Below the pieces are notes generated by a model that was not told the origin of the DNA, did not search any database, and was given only the letters and a program-made list of their open reading frames with translations. A stretch of DNA of 7,214 nt from Candidatus Nanohalarchaeota archaeon (GTDB lineage Archaea > EX4484-52 > B79-G9). The translations under genes and the position numbers were made by a program. The stretch is from contig QMVA01000070.1 in assembly GCA_003660865.1 (NCBI GenBank), forward strand, positions 1-7,214, written 5' to 3'. Below are positions 5,985 to 7,214 of this stretch, piece by piece; position 1 is the stretch's first letter; every line of letters begins with the position of its first letter.

Positions 5985-6055
5985 GCGGTAGTTGTCTAGT
6001 GGTATGATATTGCCTTGCCAAGGCAGTGGCCCGAGTTCAATTCTCGGCTACCGCA
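5985..6055 (+). tRNA. tRNA-Gly (anticodon GCC)
   Basis: The 71 nt fold into a complete cloverleaf. The acceptor arm GCGGTAG/CTACCGC is fully paired. The D-stem is GTCT/TGAT with a G-G in the loop. The anticodon stem TTGCC/GGCAG encloses the loop TTGCCAA, giving anticodon GCC at 34-36. The T-arm is CCGAG, TTCAATT, CTCGG. The discriminator base is A. CCA is not encoded. There is no intron. It decodes GGC and GGT. Confidence 0.96.
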
Positions 6056-6194
6056 TACTACACCTTTAGTCTGAGCTATAGACTCAATATGACATCTTCT
6101 AACACACAAATAACCGATACCAAACACTAAATAACAGTTTCTTGTCTACTTTACAGAATATAACCCCATCAATGACTCGTCAATTACAGCACAA
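6056..6194. other. Spacer between tRNA-Gly and the 58-aa gene
   Basis: I see no gene here. A short inverted repeat, AGTCT and AGACT separated by 7 nt, lies at about 6069-6085, too weak to call a terminator. Confidence 0.3.
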
Positions 6195-6371
6195 TCAAAG
6201 CGGTCTTTTGAAGCAATCGCGATTATTTTTCCTTGCTTCCTCATCCCTCTGCTCGACACTTGCAAGCATATCACACATAGCAGCCTTCATGAATGAGTCT
6301 TTTGCCTTGTGGTCAGTTATACTTACACCTGCCTTTGATGCATTCATTACAATCTCTACTTCTCCTTTCAT
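6195..6371 (-). CDS. Unrecognised 58-aa protein
   Basis: I recognise no family. The frame is open to 6482, but that would overlap tRNA-Trp. The internal ATG at 6369-6371 has GGAGGGGA ending 6 nt upstream, close to a perfect anti-SD, so I take that as the start. The product begins with a likely beta strand (KGEVEIVMNA), followed by a Lys/Asp/Glu-rich helical stretch ending in NNRDCFKRPL. It has three Cys or fewer in any motif-like spacing, no membrane segment and no signal peptide. It diverges from tRNA-Trp across an A/T-rich interval with a TATATATATA run. The excellent ribosome-binding site argues for a real, translated small gene. Confidence 0.6.
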   Translation of the reverse strand: MKGEVEIVMNASKAGVSITDHKAKDSFMKAAMCDMLASVEQRDEEARKNNRDCFKRPL

Positions 6372-6421
6372 GTCATCTCCCCTCCTAACAAGAATATCTA
6401 TGTCACTTTTAGTGCGCGCTA

Positions 6422-6437
6422 GTATATATATATTTTT
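6422..6437. promoter_or_regulatory. A/T-rich element between divergent 58-aa gene and tRNA-Trp
   Basis: The run GTATATATATATTTTTA can serve as a TATA element in either direction. Read leftwards it is about 55-65 nt before the ATG at 6371, leaving room for a leader with the strong ribosome-binding site. Read rightwards it is about 40-50 nt before tRNA-Trp, consistent with a short 5' leader for RNase P to remove. Confidence 0.35.
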
Positions 6438-6510
6438 AAGCTTTAGGTTCAAAAAGATAGATACTATGGCTAACGGGGTCATGGTGTAATGGCAGCATAG
6501 TAGGCTCCAG

Positions 6511-6687
6511 ACAATAGTATTGTATTCATACTGGAGCGCTGAGCGTCCCTAAAAGCGCGATGATTTGCAAAATAAGACATGTAAGACCAACCACAGGTAA
6601 CAGTCGGTATTCCCACGAAAAAAACAGCAAAAATTAAAGCTTCGCAAATTAAAGCTTTGCTTTAGTTTACTTTGCTATTGGGAGCAG
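6511..6687 (+). ncRNA. tRNA-Trp intron carrying a probable box C/D methylation guide for C34
   Basis: CTGGAGC (6531-6537) is an exact antisense to positions 31-37 of the host tRNA (6504-6510). It stands one base before a CUGA box (6539-6542). Counting five bases upstream of CUGA gives G6534, which pairs with C34, the first anticodon base. By the box C/D N+5 rule this directs 2'-O-methylation of C34. CUGA is followed by GCG (6543-6545), which can pair with CGC (6556-6558), then by AUGAUUU (6560-6566), a 5/7 match to the C box RUGAUGA. This is the D'-stem-C' layout of a kink-turn. Haloarchaeal tRNA-Trp introns are known to guide Cm34 and Um39 in this way. I find no good C box near the 5' end, no second CUGA, and no antisense to position 39. 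The intron is therefore either a half-guide or has degenerate outer boxes. Confidence 0.6.
6631..6660 (+). repeat. Two 15-nt tandem copies inside the tRNA-Trp intron
   Basis: AAATTAAAGCTTCGC (6631-6645) is followed directly by AAATTAAAGCTTTGC (6646-6660), 14 of 15 identical. The next 15 nt end in the same CTTTGC, so a third, worn copy is possible. The second copy can also form the hairpin TAAAGC-TTT-GCTTTA (6650-6664). Confidence 0.8.
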
Positions 6688-6762
6688 ACCTTCTGATCGG
6701 GGTTCGAATCCCTGTGACCCCATACCATTTTAGGTTCACTTTCTTACTCTTGCAGAAGACCA

Positions 6763-6933
6763 TTGACAATTGACGTGGCGCTCAAACAGACAAAAGAGAT
6801 GTATGTTCTCAACCCGCTAATCAAAGCAATCACTGACAATCCAGACATTACATTAACATTAATCGATTACAGCAAAGCAGAAACCGAGAAGTTGGCAGAT
6901 GAGATGGTCGCCAAGAAAATAAAGGCACAATAA
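6763..6933 (+). pseudogene. Short ORF or C-terminal gene fragment, unrecognised
   Basis: The frame ending at TAA 6931-6933 reads as natural protein for 56 codons from a TTG at 6763: a helical stretch around LKQTKEMYVLNPLIKAI, a strand-like DITLTLID, then a charged C-terminal helix ending in KKIKAQ. It has G/C-richer codons than the flanking spacer, as expected for real coding sequence. No ribosome-binding site precedes the TTG, the GTG at 6775 or the ATG at 6799. The frame remains open upstream to the tRNA without a recognisable N-terminus. It therefore looks like the tail of a longer gene cut off near tRNA-Trp. An intact small gene with a weak start is the alternative. I recognise no family. 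Confidence 0.35.
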
Positions 6934-7094
6934 CAATGATACGGTTGGAGGATGGTGTTTTTTTAGCGAATATGATATTTTAACTGTGAACCTATATATA
7001 GAAGTTATGCACATAATAAGGCAGGTTAACATAGTAACTCACCTTACGCAAAATATAAATGGCACATTACATTAATATAACTCATGGATACAAA

Positions 7095-7214
7095 ATGCTC
7101 GACTTATATACAGATCACCTTATGACTTGTCCAAAATATGCAACCGCAACAGGATTGTCAGCTACACTGGACAATAAAATAAGCCATGATAAAATCACAA
7201 GGTTTCTCGCTTCA
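7095..7214 (+). mobile_element. 5' end of a DDE-type transposase gene (IS4-like), cut by the window edge
   Basis: Forty codons from the ATG at 7095 run open to the end of the window. The translation has the N-terminal pattern of a widespread family of insertion-sequence transposases: a short LDLYTDHL, then KYATATGLSATLD and SHDKITRFLAS. These residues precede the catalytic DDE domain, which would lie beyond 7214, so activity cannot be judged. I assign it to the IS4-like group only by recollection of this N-terminal pattern; the family level is uncertain. No clear ribosome-binding site precedes the ATG. An A/T box (AAATATAAAT, about 7049-7058) could be its promoter. The left terminal inverted repeat cannot be defined without the right end; it should lie between about 6940 and 7080. 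Confidence 0.75.

Larger units (their letters stand above)
6475..6722 (+). tRNA. tRNA-Trp (anticodon CCA) with a 177-nt intron
   Basis: The exons are 6475-6510 and 6688-6722, 71 nt when joined. The acceptor arm GGGGTCA/TGACCCC is fully paired. The D-stem is GTGT/GCAT with G-G in the loop. The anticodon stem GTAGG/CCTTC has one U-U mismatch (28/42). The joined loop CTCCAG+A gives anticodon CCA (6507-6509). The T-arm is CGGGG, TTCGAAT, CCCTG, and the discriminator is A; CCA is not encoded. The intron lies after position 37, the canonical archaeal site. The bulge-helix-bulge is clear. CTCC (6505-6508) pairs with GGAG (6681-6684), the 5' bulge is AGA, and the inner helix is CAATAG (6512-6517) with CTATTG (6675-6680). 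The 3' bulge reads CAGA, one base longer than standard; I place the cut before the last A to keep a 7-nt loop. Confidence 0.93.

Noticed and set aside
6142..6489. Plus-strand 115-aa ORF overlapping the 58-aa gene and tRNA-Trp
   Set aside because: It is antisense to the better-supported 58-aa gene, runs into the tRNA, and has no ribosome-binding site.
6531..6566. Anticodon read as CTG (Gln) from TTCTGAT in the 3' exon
   Set aside because: That reading leaves no pairable anticodon stem, whereas the CCA reading gives a loop, a canonical intron site and a bulge-helix-bulge.
6442..6738. TTTAGGTTCA as a direct repeat on both sides of tRNA-Trp (6442-6451 and 6729-6738)
   Set aside because: Ten-base matches between two places in a 7-kb window are expected by chance; nothing else about the copies suggests attachment sites.
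1..7214. CRISPR array, rRNA or large defence system
   Set aside because: No regularly spaced repeats, no rRNA-like sequence and no recognisable defence genes are present.

Overview
The window looks archaeal. It carries a compact, minus-strand cluster of information-processing genes that is characteristic of archaea: RNase P protein 4 (Rpp21/Rpr2), ribosomal protein eS19, a PDCD5-like protein, eL39, eL31, aIF6, prefoldin alpha and FtsY. The gene starts show archaeal TATA boxes, anti-SD matches of the GGTGAT type, and leaderless starts. A tRNA-Trp gene carries an intron at the canonical position with a bulge-helix-bulge fold. The very short intergenic gaps, the long charged tail on eL31, and the absence of the eL20/LX and YhbY genes that usually sit in this cluster point weakly to a DPANN-type lineage. 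No taxonomic marker in the window settles this.

Layout. Positions 1-1216 are an AT-rich accessory region. It holds a small unrecognised ORF with a probably decayed continuation, a 65-nt degenerate copy of the 3' end of ftsY, and a 72-aa membrane-hairpin gene with its own strong promoter. Positions 1221-5029 form an operon-like run read leftwards: eS19, PDCD5-like, eL39, eL31, aIF6, prefoldin alpha, ftsY. Its gaps are mostly 2-41 nt, and a TATA element lies near 5136-5155. Positions 5187-5908 hold a two-helix membrane protein with a four-cysteine loop and the RNase P protein, each apparently leaderless with its own TATA box. tRNA-Gly(GCC) lies at 5985-6055. A 58-aa unknown gene diverges from an intron-containing tRNA-Trp(CCA) at 6475-6722. 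The right end is again accessory: a short ORF fragment, then the first 40 codons of a DDE-type transposase cut by the window edge.

How the genes work together. The cluster covers tRNA 5' processing (RNase P), ribosome structure and subunit joining (eS19, eL31, eL39, aIF6), nascent-protein folding (prefoldin) and targeting of translating ribosomes to the membrane (FtsY).

Most notable signals. (1) The tRNA-Trp intron contains a 7-nt antisense to its own anticodon arm directly upstream of a CUGA box. The spacing places C34 exactly at the box C/D methylation position, followed by a short stem and a degenerate C' box. This is the self-guiding arrangement known from haloarchaeal tRNA-Trp. (2) The ftsY 3' end is partly duplicated 527 bp downstream with an intact reading frame. 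This suggests integration or recombination at the ftsY terminus.
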